Positions 1-8,622 of a DNA stretch of 64,000 nucleotides are shown here, in pieces (position 1 is the stretch's first letter; each line of letters opens with the position of its first letter). The DNA is taken from the NCBI GenBank assembly GCA_900119625.1, contig FPKD01000005.1:1-64000 (forward strand), in the 5' to 3' direction. The notes under the pieces are model-generated. The model did not search any database, was not told the origin of the DNA, and worked only from the letters and a program-made list of their open reading frames with translations. The DNA comes from Olsenella sp. kh2p3. GTDB taxonomy: Bacteria > Actinomycetota > Coriobacteriia > Coriobacteriales > Atopobiaceae. The translations under genes were made by a program, and so were the position numbers.

Positions 1-198
1 GCGAGTGTCGTAGACGCCGCACCTCCGCCCGCACTCGGGGCACTCGACGGCCTGCCCCCTCACGTGAGCCACGCGGACGTGGAGCTCGTCGGGGGCGCCG
101 TCGCGCTCCTCGAACCAGACGTCGGAGACCTCCCACTCGGGGCCCAGTCCCATCGACCTCTCGAAGAGCCTCGCGAGCATCCCGGCCTGCGCTTCCAT
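1..198 (-). CDS. ISL3-family transposase, N-terminal part (cut by window edge)
   Basis: Reading the minus strand from an ATG at 198 gives 66 residues open to the window edge. They begin MEAQAGMLARLFERSMG and end with a zinc-ribbon-like CPECGRRC segment around residues 52-59, which is how ISL3-type (DDE) transposases usually begin: a short helical start, then a Cys-rich DNA-binding zinc ribbon. A GGGGAGG ribosome site lies just upstream of the ATG. The catalytic part is outside the window, so it cannot be judged whether the gene is intact. Transposase identity is inferred from the N-terminus alone. Confidence 0.62.
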   Translation of the reverse strand, partial: MEAQAGMLARLFERSMGLGPEWEVSDVWFEERDGAPDELHVRVAHVRGQAVECPECGRRCGVYDTR

Positions 199-316
199 AG
201 CCGCCTCCCCGGTGGGTTGTGTCCGGCATCCCCCTGCAGGGCAACATCCTACCGCCCGGAGGAGTCAGACGCATCACCGCAGGGATGCGCTACCCACCAG
301 AAGTGACGATGAGCCC
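1..316 (-). mobile_element. End of an ISL3-like insertion sequence
   Basis: The partial transposase is followed by about 118 bases without a gene. On the minus strand these begin at 316 with GGGCTCATCGTCACTTC, which resembles ISL3-family terminal inverted repeats (typically starting GGCTCT or GGGCTC). The other end and the 8-bp target duplication are outside the window, so the boundary at 316 is a prediction. The element ends about 70 bases before the leucine leader peptide. Confidence 0.5.
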
Positions 317-387
317 AACTTTTTCCGCTGTGCCAAAGTAAACAACACCGGCTGCAGCCAGCAGCCTCGGCCAAGATGGGAGGGAAC

Positions 388-474
388 ATGCGCATGAATC
401 ACCAGGAGCTGCCCATGGACCTTCTCGCTCTTGATCTACTCGGCCTAGAGCTTACGTGCGCGAGCGCACGCTAG
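388..474 (+). CDS. leuL: Leucine-rich leader peptide of the leu operon
   Basis: A 28-codon frame starts at ATG 388 behind GGGAGGG (379-385) and ends with TAG at 472-474. Its middle reads DLLALDLLGLEL: seven Leu in twelve residues, encoded partly by CTA and CTT, which are uncommon in this GC-rich genome. It lies 146 bases before leuA. Leader peptides loaded with the end-product amino acid are the hallmark of ribosome-mediated transcription attenuation: charged tRNA-Leu lets the ribosome run through, shortage stalls it. Function is inferred from composition, ribosome site and position. Confidence 0.8.
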   Translation: MRMNHQELPMDLLALDLLGLELTCASAR

Positions 475-548
475 GTCCGAGGTCCAGCAGGTATCATTAG
501 ACCCAGCTTGCGTTCGCGTCCCGCCTTGGGACAGCGGCAGCTGGGTCT
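444..548 (+). promoter_or_regulatory. Candidate leucine attenuator hairpins
   Basis: Two structures follow the leader codons. The first pairs CGTGCG (455-460) with CGCACG (465-470), extended by CCTAG (444-448) with CTAGG (471-475), and includes the leader stop codon. The second pairs AGACCCAGCT (499-508) with AGCTGGGTCT (539-548), with an inner stem GTCCC (518-522)/GGGAC (528-532). A ribosome stalled on the Leu codons would cover the first hairpin. The second lacks a clean U-run, so whether it is terminator or anti-terminator is unclear. Confidence 0.55.
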
Positions 549-620
549 TGTCGTGTGTCATGCCACCATCCCAAGGCAACCTGGTACCAGTCACTGGGTC
601 CACGTCCAATGGAGGTAGCA

Positions 621-2156
621 ATGACCCGCAAGATCGCCATCTTTGATACCACCCTGCGTGACGGCGAGCAGTCGCCCGGCGCGTCCATGAATACCGAGGA
701 GAAGCTCGTCATCGCCCAGCAGCTGCTGCGCCTGCACGTGGACGTCATCGAGGCGGGCTTCCCCATCTCCTCCCCGGGCGACTTCCGCTCGGTGCAGGAG
801 ATCGGCCGCCTTGCCGGCGACGACGCCGTGGTGGTTGGCCTCACGCGCGCCGTCGACAAGGACATCGACCGCGCGGCCGAGGCGCTGAAGACCGCCAAGC
901 GCCCGCGCATCCACACCGGCCTGGGCGTCTCGCCGCAGCACCTGCGCGAGAAGCTCCGCATCACCGAGGACGAGTGCGTCGAGCGCGCCATCCACTGCGT
1001 GAAGTACGCAAAGCAGTACGTCGAGGACGTGGAGTTCTACGCCGAGGACGCCGGTCGTGCGGACCAGAAGTTCTTGGAGCGCGTGATTCAGGCCGCCGTC
1101 GATGCGGGCGCAACCGTGGTGAACATCCCGGACACCACCGGCTACCAGATGCCGGACGACTTTGGCGCCCGCATCAAGGGCCTTGCCGACAACGTCCGCG
1201 GCATCGAGAACGTCACCATTAGCGTCCACACCCACAACGACCTGGGCATGGCCACCGCGCTTGCGCTGGCCGGCGTCAAGAACGGCGCCACGCAGATCGA
1301 GTGCACCATCAACGGCCTGGGCGAGCGCGCCGGCAACACCGCGCTCGAGGAAGTCGTGATGGCCATCAAGATGCACGGTGACGAGCTGGACGCCCACACC
1401 GACGTCAACACCTGCGAGCTCACGCGCGCGAGCCACCTGGTGAGCCGCATCACCGGCATGAACGTGCAGGCCAACAAGGCCATCGTGGGCGCCAACGCCT
1501 TTGCCCACAGCTCCGGCATCCACCAGGATGGCGTGCTCAAGGCGCGCGACACCTACGAGATCATCGACCCCGCCGACGTGGGCGCCGCCGGCTCCGAGAT
1601 CATCCTCTCCGCGCGCTCGGGCCACGCCGCGCTGCGCCACCGCCTGGCGGAGCTGGGCTACTCCTTCAAGGACGACGAGTTCGACGAGATCTACAACCGC
1701 TTCCTTGAGATCGCAGACCAGAAGAAGGAGGTCTACGACGAGGACCTGGAGTCCATGGTGCAGGAGCGCCAGCGCGAGGTCGCGGCCGTCTACACCCTGG
1801 ACGCCCTGCAGGTCTCCTGCGGCGACCCGCTCGTTCCCACCGCTACGGCTACCATCACGGACGAGTTGGGCGTGAGGCACGTGGTCTGCGCCACCGGCAC
1901 CGGCCCCGTCGATGCGGCGTACAAGGCCGTCGACCAGGTGGTTGCCGTCCACGGCGACCTCGCGGAGTTCTCGGTCAAGGCCATCACCCGCGGCATCGAC
2001 GCCATTGGTGAGGTCACGGTGCGCATCACGGCCGAGGACGGCAAGGTCTACACCGGCCGCGGTGCCGATAACGACATCGTGGTCTCCAGCGCCAAGGCCT
2101 ACGTCAATGCCATCAACCGCATGATCCAGACTACGCGTTCCAAGGAGGGCAAGTAA
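621..2156 (+). CDS. leuA: 2-isopropylmalate synthase
   Basis: Catalyses the first committed step of leucine synthesis: acetyl-CoA plus 2-oxoisovalerate to 2-isopropylmalate. The 511-residue protein has the N-terminal TIM barrel with [11 protein letters not shown] (residues 9-19) and the metal-binding HTHND motif near residue 203, and a C-terminal regulatory LeuA dimer domain (about 370-511) that binds leucine in this family. Length is normal for the bacterial type. The start at 621 is chosen over upstream in-frame codons because GGAGG lies at 612-616 and homology begins there. It is the first gene of leuA-leuC-leuD-leuB and lies downstream of the leader peptide. Confidence 0.95.
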   Translation: MTRKIAIFDTTLRDGEQSPGASMNTEEKLVIAQQLLRLHVDVIEAGFPISSPGDFRSVQEIGRLAGDDAVVVGLTRAVDKDIDRAAEALKTAKRPRIHTGLGVSPQHLREKLRITEDECVERAIHCVKYAKQYVEDVEFYAEDAGRADQKFLERVIQAAVDAGATVVNIPDTTGYQMPDDFGARIKGLADNVRGIENVTISVHTHNDLGMATALALAGVKNGATQIECTINGLGERAGNTALEEVVMAIKMHGDELDAHTDVNTCELTRASHLVSRITGMNVQANKAIVGANAFAHSSGIHQDGVLKARDTYEIIDPADVGAAGSEIILSARSGHAALRHRLAELGYSFKDDEFDEIYNRFLEIADQKKEVYDEDLESMVQERQREVAAVYTLDALQVSCGDPLVPTATATITDELGVRHVVCATGTGPVDAAYKAVDQVVAVHGDLAEFSVKAITRGIDAIGEVTVRITAEDGKVYTGRGADNDIVVSSAKAYVNAINRMIQTTRSKEGK

Positions 2157-3419
2157 ATGGCACATCCCATGACCATGGCCGAGAAGATTCTCGCCGCCCA
2201 CGCAGGGCTTGACGAGGTTGTCCCCGGCCAGCTCATCGAGTGCGACCTCGACCTCGTGCTCGCCAACGACATCACGGCGCCCATCGCCATCAAGACCGTG
2301 CGCGAGATTGGCGCTGGCGTCTTCGACCGCGACCGCATCTGCCTGGTGCCCGACCACTACAGCCCCAACAAGGACATCAAGAGTGCCGAGCAGACCAAGG
2401 TCACGCGTGACTTTGCGCACGAGATGGGCATCACACACTACTTCGAGCAGGGCTGCATGGGCATCGAGCACGCCCTTCTCCCCGAGCGCGGCATCGTGGG
2501 CCCCGGCGACCTGGTCATTGGCGCGGACTCCCACACCTGCACCTATGGTGGCATCGGTGCGTTCTCCACAGGCGTTGGCTCCACGGATGCCGGCGTGGGC
2601 ATGGCGACCGGTCGCGCATGGTTCAAGGTGCCCGAGACCATCCGCTTCGAGATCGACGGCAAGCTGCCCGCGGGCGCCAGCGCAAAGGACATCATCCTTT
2701 ATGTGATTGGCAAGATTGGCGTGGACGGCGCGCTCTACTGCGCCATGGAGTTTGCCGGCTCGACCATCCGCGACCTCTCCGTAGAGGGGCGCCTCACCAT
2801 TGCCAACATGGCCATCGAGGCCGGCGGCAAGGCGGGCCTCTTCGAGGTGGACGACACCGCGCGCGCCTGGCTGGCAGGCCGCACCGAGCGCCCCTACACC
2901 GAATACCACCCCGACCCGGACGCCACCTACAAGCAGGTCATCAAGATCGATGCGGCGGACATCGTGCCGCAGGTCTCCTGGCCGCACCTGCCCTCCAACA
3001 CCCACCCTGTTGCCGAGAGCCGCGACATTACCATCGACCAGGCCGTCATTGGCTCCTGCACCAACGGCCGCATCGAGGACATGCGCGCCGCGGCGGAGGT
3101 GCTGCGCGGTCGCACTGTGAACCCCAACGTGCGCTGCATCGTGATTCCCGCGACGCAGGCCGTGTGGCTGCAGTGCGTGCACGAGGGACTCATGGACGTC
3201 TTCATCGACGCGCACTGCGTTGTCTCGACGCCCACCTGCGGCCCGTGCCTGGGCGGCTACATGGGCATCCTGGCGGCAGGCGAGAGGTGCGTGAGCTCCA
3301 CGAACCGCAACTTCGTCGGCCGCATGGGAGACCCCACGTCCGAGGTCTACCTGGCGAGCCCGGCCGTGTGTGCCGCGTCGGCCGTGGCCGGCCACATCGC
3401 GCTGCCGTCTGACCTGTAG
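2157..3419 (+). CDS. leuC: 3-isopropylmalate dehydratase, large subunit
   Basis: With LeuD isomerises 2-isopropylmalate to 3-isopropylmalate. The 420-residue protein is the shorter, homoaconitase-like form. The three [4Fe-4S] ligands are visible: Cys301 in GSCTNGR and Cys361/Cys364 in CGPCLGG. The start codon directly follows the leuA stop, with AAGGAGGG inside the end of leuA, so the two are translationally coupled. Unusually, leuD does not follow at once; 362 bases with two large inverted repeats intervene. Confidence 0.95.
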   Translation: MAHPMTMAEKILAAHAGLDEVVPGQLIECDLDLVLANDITAPIAIKTVREIGAGVFDRDRICLVPDHYSPNKDIKSAEQTKVTRDFAHEMGITHYFEQGCMGIEHALLPERGIVGPGDLVIGADSHTCTYGGIGAFSTGVGSTDAGVGMATGRAWFKVPETIRFEIDGKLPAGASAKDIILYVIGKIGVDGALYCAMEFAGSTIRDLSVEGRLTIANMAIEAGGKAGLFEVDDTARAWLAGRTERPYTEYHPDPDATYKQVIKIDAADIVPQVSWPHLPSNTHPVAESRDITIDQAVIGSCTNGRIEDMRAAAEVLRGRTVNPNVRCIVIPATQAVWLQCVHEGLMDVFIDAHCVVSTPTCGPCLGGYMGILAAGERCVSSTNRNFVGRMGDPTSEVYLASPAVCAASAVAGHIALPSDL

Positions 3420-3425
3420 CGGGAG

Positions 3426-3501
3426 GGGCGGGGCGCATTGCCGCTGTGCTCAGACAGCTTGGCTTCGCCAAGAACTCGCGCAGCGACAAAGCGCCCCGCC
3501 C
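3426..3501. repeat. 76-nt palindromic element between leuC and leuD
   Basis: Perfect 11-bp arms GGGCGGGGCGC (3426-3436) and GCGCCCCGCCC (3491-3501) enclose an inner hairpin CTTGGC/GCCAAG (3458-3463/3467-3472) followed by AGAACTCGCG. Its inner part resembles that of the element at 3675-3753 read in reverse. It sits six bases after the leuC stop and could act as processing site or attenuator within the operon. Confidence 0.7.
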
Positions 3502-3674
3502 TACCACTTGCGGGTCGTGACGGCAGGGAGCGTCGCCGGCCACGGGCGCCCCACCGGCCGCGCTCTTTGCTTCTGGTTTGAAGTTTGTTTTTTCCCGGGG
3601 TGGAGGTTCCGTCAGGGCTCTGACGCGAAAGACGGTTCCTCTCGCCTGTGGTTTGTTTCAACAACGGGACGGCG

Positions 3675-3753
3675 GCCACCCTTGCCGCCCCGCGAGTTCC
3701 GCAGCCGCGCTTTTTGCGGCGAGGACTGTCCGAAGCGGGGAGGCAAGGGTGGC
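3675..3753. repeat. 79-nt palindromic element upstream of leuD
   Basis: GCCACCCTTGCC (3675-3686) pairs with GGCAAGGGTGGC (3742-3753), continued after one mismatch by CCCCGC/GCGGGG. The loop holds a second stem GCCGC/GCGGC. Read in reverse complement the loop carries GGACAG and GGAACTCGCG, close to AGACAG and AGAACTCGCG in the element at 3426-3501, so the two look like one family. It ends 28 bases before the leuD start. The stretch 3502-3674 between them shows no gene. Confidence 0.65.
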
Positions 3754-3781
3754 GCCCCCCCTCCTTTTAGAAAGGAAACCC

Positions 3782-4288
3782 ATGCAGTTCCGAGGAACCG
3801 TCTTTCGATACGGCAGAGACATAGACACCGACGTCATTATTCCTGCTCGCTACCTCAACACGTCCGATCCGGCGGAGCTCGCCAAGCACTGCCTCGAGGA
3901 CCTCGACAAGACTTTCGTCTCTCGCGTGAAGCCGGGCGACATCATTGTGGCCGACGAGAACTTTGGCTGCGGCTCCTCGCGCGAGCACGCGCCCGTGGCA
4001 ATCAAGGCGGCGGGTGTCTCGTGCGTCATTGCCAAGAGCTTCGCGCGCATCTTCTATCGCAACTCGATCAACATGGGCCTTCCCATCCTGGAGTGCCCCG
4101 AGGCCGCGGACGCCATCTCCGACGGCGACGTGGTGAGCGTTGACGCCGATACCGGCACCATCACCGACGAGACCACGGGCGCCGTCTTCCACGCCCAGCC
4201 GTTCCCGCCGTTCATTCAGGAGATTATCAACGAGGGCGGGCTTGTCGCGCGCACCAAGCGTGTGCTGGCCGAGAAGAAGGGCGAGTAG
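3782..4288 (+). CDS. leuD: 3-isopropylmalate dehydratase, small subunit
   Basis: Small swivel-domain partner of LeuC. The 168-residue protein starts [11 protein letters not shown], has [11 protein letters not shown], and carries the family motif [11 protein letters not shown] near residues 60-70. Its length fits the short LeuD form that pairs with the 420-residue type of LeuC. Start chosen at 3782 because GAAAGGAAA lies just upstream; the frame is open further 5' but that part is hairpin sequence without homology. leuB follows two bases after the stop. Confidence 0.94.
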   Translation: MQFRGTVFRYGRDIDTDVIIPARYLNTSDPAELAKHCLEDLDKTFVSRVKPGDIIVADENFGCGSSREHAPVAIKAAGVSCVIAKSFARIFYRNSINMGLPILECPEAADAISDGDVVSVDADTGTITDETTGAVFHAQPFPPFIQEIINEGGLVARTKRVLAEKKGE

Positions 4289-4290
4289 CA

Positions 4291-5403
4291 ATGGCTAAGG
4301 CAACCTATCGCGTGTGCACGCTGCCGGGCGACGGCATTGGCCCCGAGATCATGGCCGAGGGCAAGAAGGTCCTGGCAGCAGTGGGCGAGAAGGCCAATGT
4401 CGACTTTGTCTGCGAGGACCACCTCATTGGCGGCGCTGCCATCGATGCCTACGGAAGTCCGCTGCCCGACGAGACGCTCGATGCCGCCAAGGCGTCGGAC
4501 GCAGTCCTTCTCGCCTCCGTGGGCGGGCCCAAGTGGGACTCTACCGACCCAAACGCCCCTCGTCCGGAGCAGGGGCTTCTCGGCATTCGCAAGGGCCTCG
4601 GCCTCTACACTAACCTGCGCCCCGTTATGATCTACGACGCCCTAGCTGGCGCCTCGACGCTTCGTCCAGAGGTCATCAAGGGCGTTGACCTGGTGATTGT
4701 CCGCGAGCTTACCGGTGGCCTGTACTTTGGGCGCCGCGAGCGCTTCTACGACGAGGAGGGCGCGGGTGCCAACGGCGGCCGCGGGCAGCGTGCCTACGAC
4801 ACCATGGAGTACCGCGAGTACGAGGTCGAGCGCATTGCGCGCAAGGCGTTTGAGGCTGCCCGCAAGCGCCGCAACAAGGTCACGAGCGTCGACAAGCGCA
4901 ACGTGCTGGAGACCTCCCGCATGTGGCGCGAGGTCGTGCACCGCGTCCATGACGAGGAGTTCCCCGAGGTCGAGCTTGAGGACCTGCTCGTTGACAACAC
5001 CGCCATGCAGCTCATCAACCGTCCCGCGGACTTCGACATCGTCGTGACCGAGAACATGTTTGGCGACATCCTCTCCGACGAGGCCGCGCAGATCACGGGC
5101 TCGCTTGGCATGCTCGCGAGCGCGAGCCTGGGCGACGGCGTCTCGCTCTTCGAGCCCTCCGCCGGCTCCGCGCCGGACATCGCCGGCAAGGGCATCGCCA
5201 ACCCGCTGGCGCAGATCCTCTCGACGGGCATGATGTTCACCTACGCCTTCGACATGACCGAGGAGGCTGGCTGGGTCGAGTCTGCCGTGGAGCGCGTCCT
5301 CGACGACGGCTGGCGCACCCGCGACATCGCCGATGACGCCACGCCGGCGGACCACGTGCTTGGCACCGCCGCGATGGGCGACAAGGTCGTCGAGTATCTG
5401 TAG
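4291..5403 (+). CDS. leuB: 3-isopropylmalate dehydrogenase
   Basis: NAD-dependent oxidation and decarboxylation of 3-isopropylmalate to 2-oxoisocaproate. The 370-residue protein shows the isocitrate/isopropylmalate dehydrogenase fold: LPGDGIGPEIMAEG at the start, RELTGGLYFG in the substrate region, VDNTAMQL, and NMFGDILSDEAA which binds metal and cofactor. Length is normal. It is the last gene of the leu operon and faces the convergent threonine deaminase. Confidence 0.95.
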   Translation: MAKATYRVCTLPGDGIGPEIMAEGKKVLAAVGEKANVDFVCEDHLIGGAAIDAYGSPLPDETLDAAKASDAVLLASVGGPKWDSTDPNAPRPEQGLLGIRKGLGLYTNLRPVMIYDALAGASTLRPEVIKGVDLVIVRELTGGLYFGRRERFYDEEGAGANGGRGQRAYDTMEYREYEVERIARKAFEAARKRRNKVTSVDKRNVLETSRMWREVVHRVHDEEFPEVELEDLLVDNTAMQLINRPADFDIVVTENMFGDILSDEAAQITGSLGMLASASLGDGVSLFEPSAGSAPDIAGKGIANPLAQILSTGMMFTYAFDMTEEAGWVESAVERVLDDGWRTRDIADDATPADHVLGTAAMGDKVVEYL

Positions 5404-5467
5404 CGGTGTCGCCGCCGCGCCTCTCGGCGCGGCCGGCGTCCGCGGCCCGCAGCGCCTATGTGCAAAC

Positions 5468-5500
5468 AGCTCCTCCGGCGCGCATGCTGCCGGAGGGGCT
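5468..5500. terminator. Bidirectional terminator hairpin between leuB and ilvA
   Basis: AGCTCCTCCGGC (5468-5479) pairs with GCCGGAGGGGCT (5489-5500), 12 bp with one G-T pair, between two convergent genes. There is no long T-run on either side, so termination is inferred from position and stem strength. Confidence 0.6.
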
Positions 5501-5531
5501 GCTTCACAGCGGAGTGGTTATTACCGTGCCC

Positions 5532-6752
5532 TTACAGCGACGGCTGCACCAGCGAGGGCTTGAAGCCTGCCTTGCGGAGCGCCTCCACGATCTGCGCCTT
5601 GTGCTCCTCACCGTACGACTCGATGGTCACGCGCAGCTCGACCGCCGCATTCCTGTTGGTCGAGACGAACTGGTTGTGCTCGAGCTTGATCACGTTGCCG
5701 TTCTGCTCGGCGATGACGCTCGCCACGCGCACCAGCATGCCGGGGCGGTCGGGGAGCAGCACGCTCACGGTGAAGATGCGGCCGCGCTGGATGAGGCCGT
5801 GCTGCACCACGCTCGACATGGTGATCACGTCCATGTTGCCGCCGGAGAGGATGCAAGCCACGCGCTTGCCCTCGGCGGGGAGGTGCTTTGCGGCGGCCAC
5901 GGTGAGCAGGCCGGAGTTCTCGACGATCATCTTGTGGTTCTCGACCATGTCGAGGAACGAGACAACCAGCTCGTCGTCGTCCACGCAGATGACGTCGTCG
6001 AGGTTCTGCTGCAGGTAGGGGAAGACCTTGTCGCCCACCTCGAGCACGGCGGTGCCGTCGGCGATGGTGTTGGCGCTGGGGAGCTTGACCACGTGGCCGG
6101 CCTCGAGTGCCGCCGTGAGGCTCGCCGCCCCCGTGGGCTCGACGCCGATGACGCGGATCTTGGGGTTGTAGAGCTTGGCGAAGGTCGAGACGCCGCAGGC
6201 CAGGCCGCCGCCTCCCACGGGCACGAGGATGGTGTCGACGAGCGGCAGCTCCTGGACGATCTCCATGGCGATGGTGCCCTGGCCGGTTGCAACCGTGGTG
6301 TCGTTGAACGGCGGAATGTAGGTAAGGCCCTGCTCCTCGGCCAGCTCGACGGCGCGCTGCTTTGCGTCGTCGAAGACGTCGCCGTAGAGGATGACCTCGG
6401 CACCGTAGCCCTTGGTGCGCTCAACCTTGATGAGCGGCGTGGTGGTGGGCATCACGACGATGGAGCGCGCGCCCGCGTGCGTGGCGGCGTAGGCCACACC
6501 CTGCGCGTGGTTGCCGGCGCTCGCGGTGATGACGCCGCGGTCGAGCTCCTCCTGCGAGAGCTTGGAGATCTTGTAGTACGCGCCACGAAGCTTGTAGGCA
6601 CCGGTGCGCTGCATGTTCTCTGGCTTGAGCCACATGCGGTTACCCGTTGCCGCCGAGAGGTAGGGGCTCTCGATGAGCTTGGTCTCGAGCGTGACCTCCT
6701 TGACCTTCTCGGAGGCCTCCTCGAACGCTTCGAGCGTGAGCATCTCTGGCAT
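5532..6752 (-). CDS. ilvA: Threonine ammonia-lyase with C-terminal ACT domain
   Basis: PLP enzyme that deaminates threonine to 2-oxobutyrate, the entry to isoleucine synthesis. The 406-residue protein has the PLP lysine Lys54 in QRTGAYKLRG, the substrate loop SAGNHAQG, and the glycine-rich phosphate loop PVGGGGLACG. Residues from about 330 form a single ACT domain, the layout of the shorter TdcB/IlvA-like enzymes rather than the long E. coli IlvA with two ACT-like modules. Proximity to the leu operon supports a biosynthetic role, but a catabolic one cannot be excluded. Confidence 0.88.
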   Translation of the reverse strand: MPEMLTLEAFEEASEKVKEVTLETKLIESPYLSAATGNRMWLKPENMQRTGAYKLRGAYYKISKLSQEELDRGVITASAGNHAQGVAYAATHAGARSIVVMPTTTPLIKVERTKGYGAEVILYGDVFDDAKQRAVELAEEQGLTYIPPFNDTTVATGQGTIAMEIVQELPLVDTILVPVGGGGLACGVSTFAKLYNPKIRVIGVEPTGAASLTAALEAGHVVKLPSANTIADGTAVLEVGDKVFPYLQQNLDDVICVDDDELVVSFLDMVENHKMIVENSGLLTVAAAKHLPAEGKRVACILSGGNMDVITMSSVVQHGLIQRGRIFTVSVLLPDRPGMLVRVASVIAEQNGNVIKLEHNQFVSTNRNAAVELRVTIESYGEEHKAQIVEALRKAGFKPSLVQPSL

Positions 6753-6906
6753 GGGAACCCCTATCTGCGCAAATGAGGTGTGGGTATGTTTCTGCGCGTC
6801 GCCAACCTCGCGCGTGCGCGCACGTATTGCCTATAGTAGGTCTACGGGACGCACGTAATGGTGGTGCGTTTGTGTGAAGTTACACCAAGGAAAACCGGGA
6901 GACCGC

Positions 6907-7725
6907 ATGCAGGGCGAGAACAACGCCGGCGATAAGACGCCGCTCTTTGCCATTCACGACGCGAGCGTGGTGAGGTCGGGCAAGACCATTCTCCACGTGG
7001 ACGACTTCACGCTGCATGAGGGTGAGCACGTGGCGCTTCTCGGCCCCAACGGCGCGGGAAAGTCCACGTTCATACAGCTCCTTACCAGGGAGGTATTTCC
7101 CCTCTACCGAGACGAGCCGCCGGTACGCTTTCGCGGCAATCCGCGCCCGCAGCTTACCGACGTGCGTCGCGCGCTGGGCGTGGTGAGCTCTACCATGCAC
7201 GAGCAGATCCGCGTGCACCTGCCGTCCGTCGACATCGTGGTGGGCGGGCTCTTTGGCACGCTGGGGCTGCCCAAGCAGGTGGAGGTCACCGAGCGCGACC
7301 GCCAGCTGGCGCTCGATGCGCTTGGCCGCCTGGGCATCCCCGAGGTGGCCGATCGCGACGTGATGACCCTCTCGACCGGCCAGGCCCGCCGCGTCCTGGT
7401 GGCACGCGAGCTCATCCGCGACCCGCAGGTGCTCGTCTTTGACGAGCCGTGCACCGGCCTTGACCCCGAGGGCATGTACCACGTGCGCGAGACCATGAGC
7501 ACACTAGCCGCCGAGGGCCGCTCGATCATCCTGGTAACGCACTACCCCGAGGACATCATTCCGGCCATCGGGCGCGTGATGCTCATCAAGAATGCAGCCA
7601 TCTTCGCTGACGGCCCCAAGGAGCAGATCCTGTGCGATAAGGTCCTCTCTAACCTCTTCGATGTGCCCCTTGTGGTGGACGAGCACGACGGCTGGTACTC
7701 GATGCGCGGGCAGTACGGGGCGTAG
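6907..7725 (+). CDS. ABC transporter ATP-binding protein (stand-alone)
   Basis: A 272-residue ATPase with Walker A GPNGAGKST (residues 46-54), signature LSTGQARR and Walker B VLVFDEP, plus the switch histidine in ILVTHYPED. No permease or binding protein is adjacent, so substrate and partner are unknown. The single-domain layout recalls ModF/YlmA-like ATPases. ATG 6907 is preferred over an upstream in-frame GTG because GGGAG lies five bases before it. The RsmJ-like gene follows after six bases and is probably co-transcribed. Confidence 0.8.
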   Translation: MQGENNAGDKTPLFAIHDASVVRSGKTILHVDDFTLHEGEHVALLGPNGAGKSTFIQLLTREVFPLYRDEPPVRFRGNPRPQLTDVRRALGVVSSTMHEQIRVHLPSVDIVVGGLFGTLGLPKQVEVTERDRQLALDALGRLGIPEVADRDVMTLSTGQARRVLVARELIRDPQVLVFDEPCTGLDPEGMYHVRETMSTLAAEGRSIILVTHYPEDIIPAIGRVMLIKNAAIFADGPKEQILCDKVLSNLFDVPLVVDEHDGWYSMRGQYGA

Positions 7726-7731
7726 GCGCTG

Positions 7732-8478
7732 GTGGAGGGCCTGGTTGTAGAAGTTGGTGCGGGCGGGGACGCCGTTCGGGCGCAGGAGCTTGCGGCTCGT
7801 CTCGGCGTGCCCGTGGCGCCTGTGGGCACCGCGCAGGTAGCAGGTGGGCTGTGCCTTCTTGTGGGCGAGAAGGGCCTCTCGCTCGAGGGTGACGGCATGT
7901 CGCTTGCCGCGGACCTCTCACGCATGGTGCCGCGCCTTCGCGCGGGCAACCTCAACCGCGAGCTGGTGGTGCGCGCGGCACGCATTCGCGGGGCGGCTGG
8001 GCCGCTCACGGCTGTGGACGCGACGGCCGGGATGGGGGAGGACTCGCTGCTTTTGGCTGCGGCGGGCTTCTCGGTGACGCTCTTCGAGCGCGACCCCGTG
8101 ATTTGCGCGCTTCTGGGCGACGCCCTGGCGCGCGCGGCGTCGGACCCGGCGCTGGCCGAGGCGGTCTCGCGCATGGAGCTTCGCGGCGAGGACTCCGTGC
8201 CGGCGCTTTCCGCGCTGGGCTTCTCGCCCGACGTGGTCCTTCTCGACCCCATGTTTCCCGAGCGCCGCAAGAGCGCGGCCGTCAAGAAGAAGCTGCAGCT
8301 CATTCAGCGTCTGGAGCGGCCGTGCGACGACGAGCGCGGCCTCATGGACGCCGCCCGTGCCGCGGGTCCTCGCCGCATTGTGGTGAAACGTCCGGCCAAG
8401 GGACCGTGGCTTGCGGGCGAGAAGCCCAGCTACACCGTGGCCGGCAAGGCCATACGCTACGACTGCTACGCGCTGTGA
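7732..8478 (+). CDS. rsmJ: SAM-dependent methyltransferase, RsmJ-like
   Basis: A 248-residue protein of the RsmJ (YhiQ) family, which methylates a guanosine of 16S rRNA (G1516 in E. coli). It shows the SAM motif DATAGMGEDSLLLA, the acidic FERDP turn and the family motif DPMFPERRKSAAVKKK. The start is a GTG at 7732; the ribosome site is weak (CGGGGC), which fits coupling to the ABC gene six bases upstream. The GTG start is less certain than the family assignment. Confidence 0.82.
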   Translation: MEGLVVEVGAGGDAVRAQELAARLGVPVAPVGTAQVAGGLCLLVGEKGLSLEGDGMSLAADLSRMVPRLRAGNLNRELVVRAARIRGAAGPLTAVDATAGMGEDSLLLAAAGFSVTLFERDPVICALLGDALARAASDPALAEAVSRMELRGEDSVPALSALGFSPDVVLLDPMFPERRKSAAVKKKLQLIQRLERPCDDERGLMDAARAAGPRRIVVKRPAKGPWLAGEKPSYTVAGKAIRYDCYAL

Positions 8479-8622
8479 GCACGGGTGACGGGTCGAGAGG
8501 TGCCCGGCCGCCGCATGCCGCGCCTCTCTCGGCCCCTCAATCTCACCACACGCATGCCCTAGACTCTCTGGGTTCACCAGACACGTCGCCAGCGCCGCAC
8601 GCGCCGGCAGAAGGGGGCACGT

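Noticed and set aside
591..3395. 934-codon open frame on the minus strand over leuA-leuC
   Set aside because: It is the antisense shadow of two well-conserved genes; GC-rich third positions keep such frames open. Low-complexity composition, no homology pattern.
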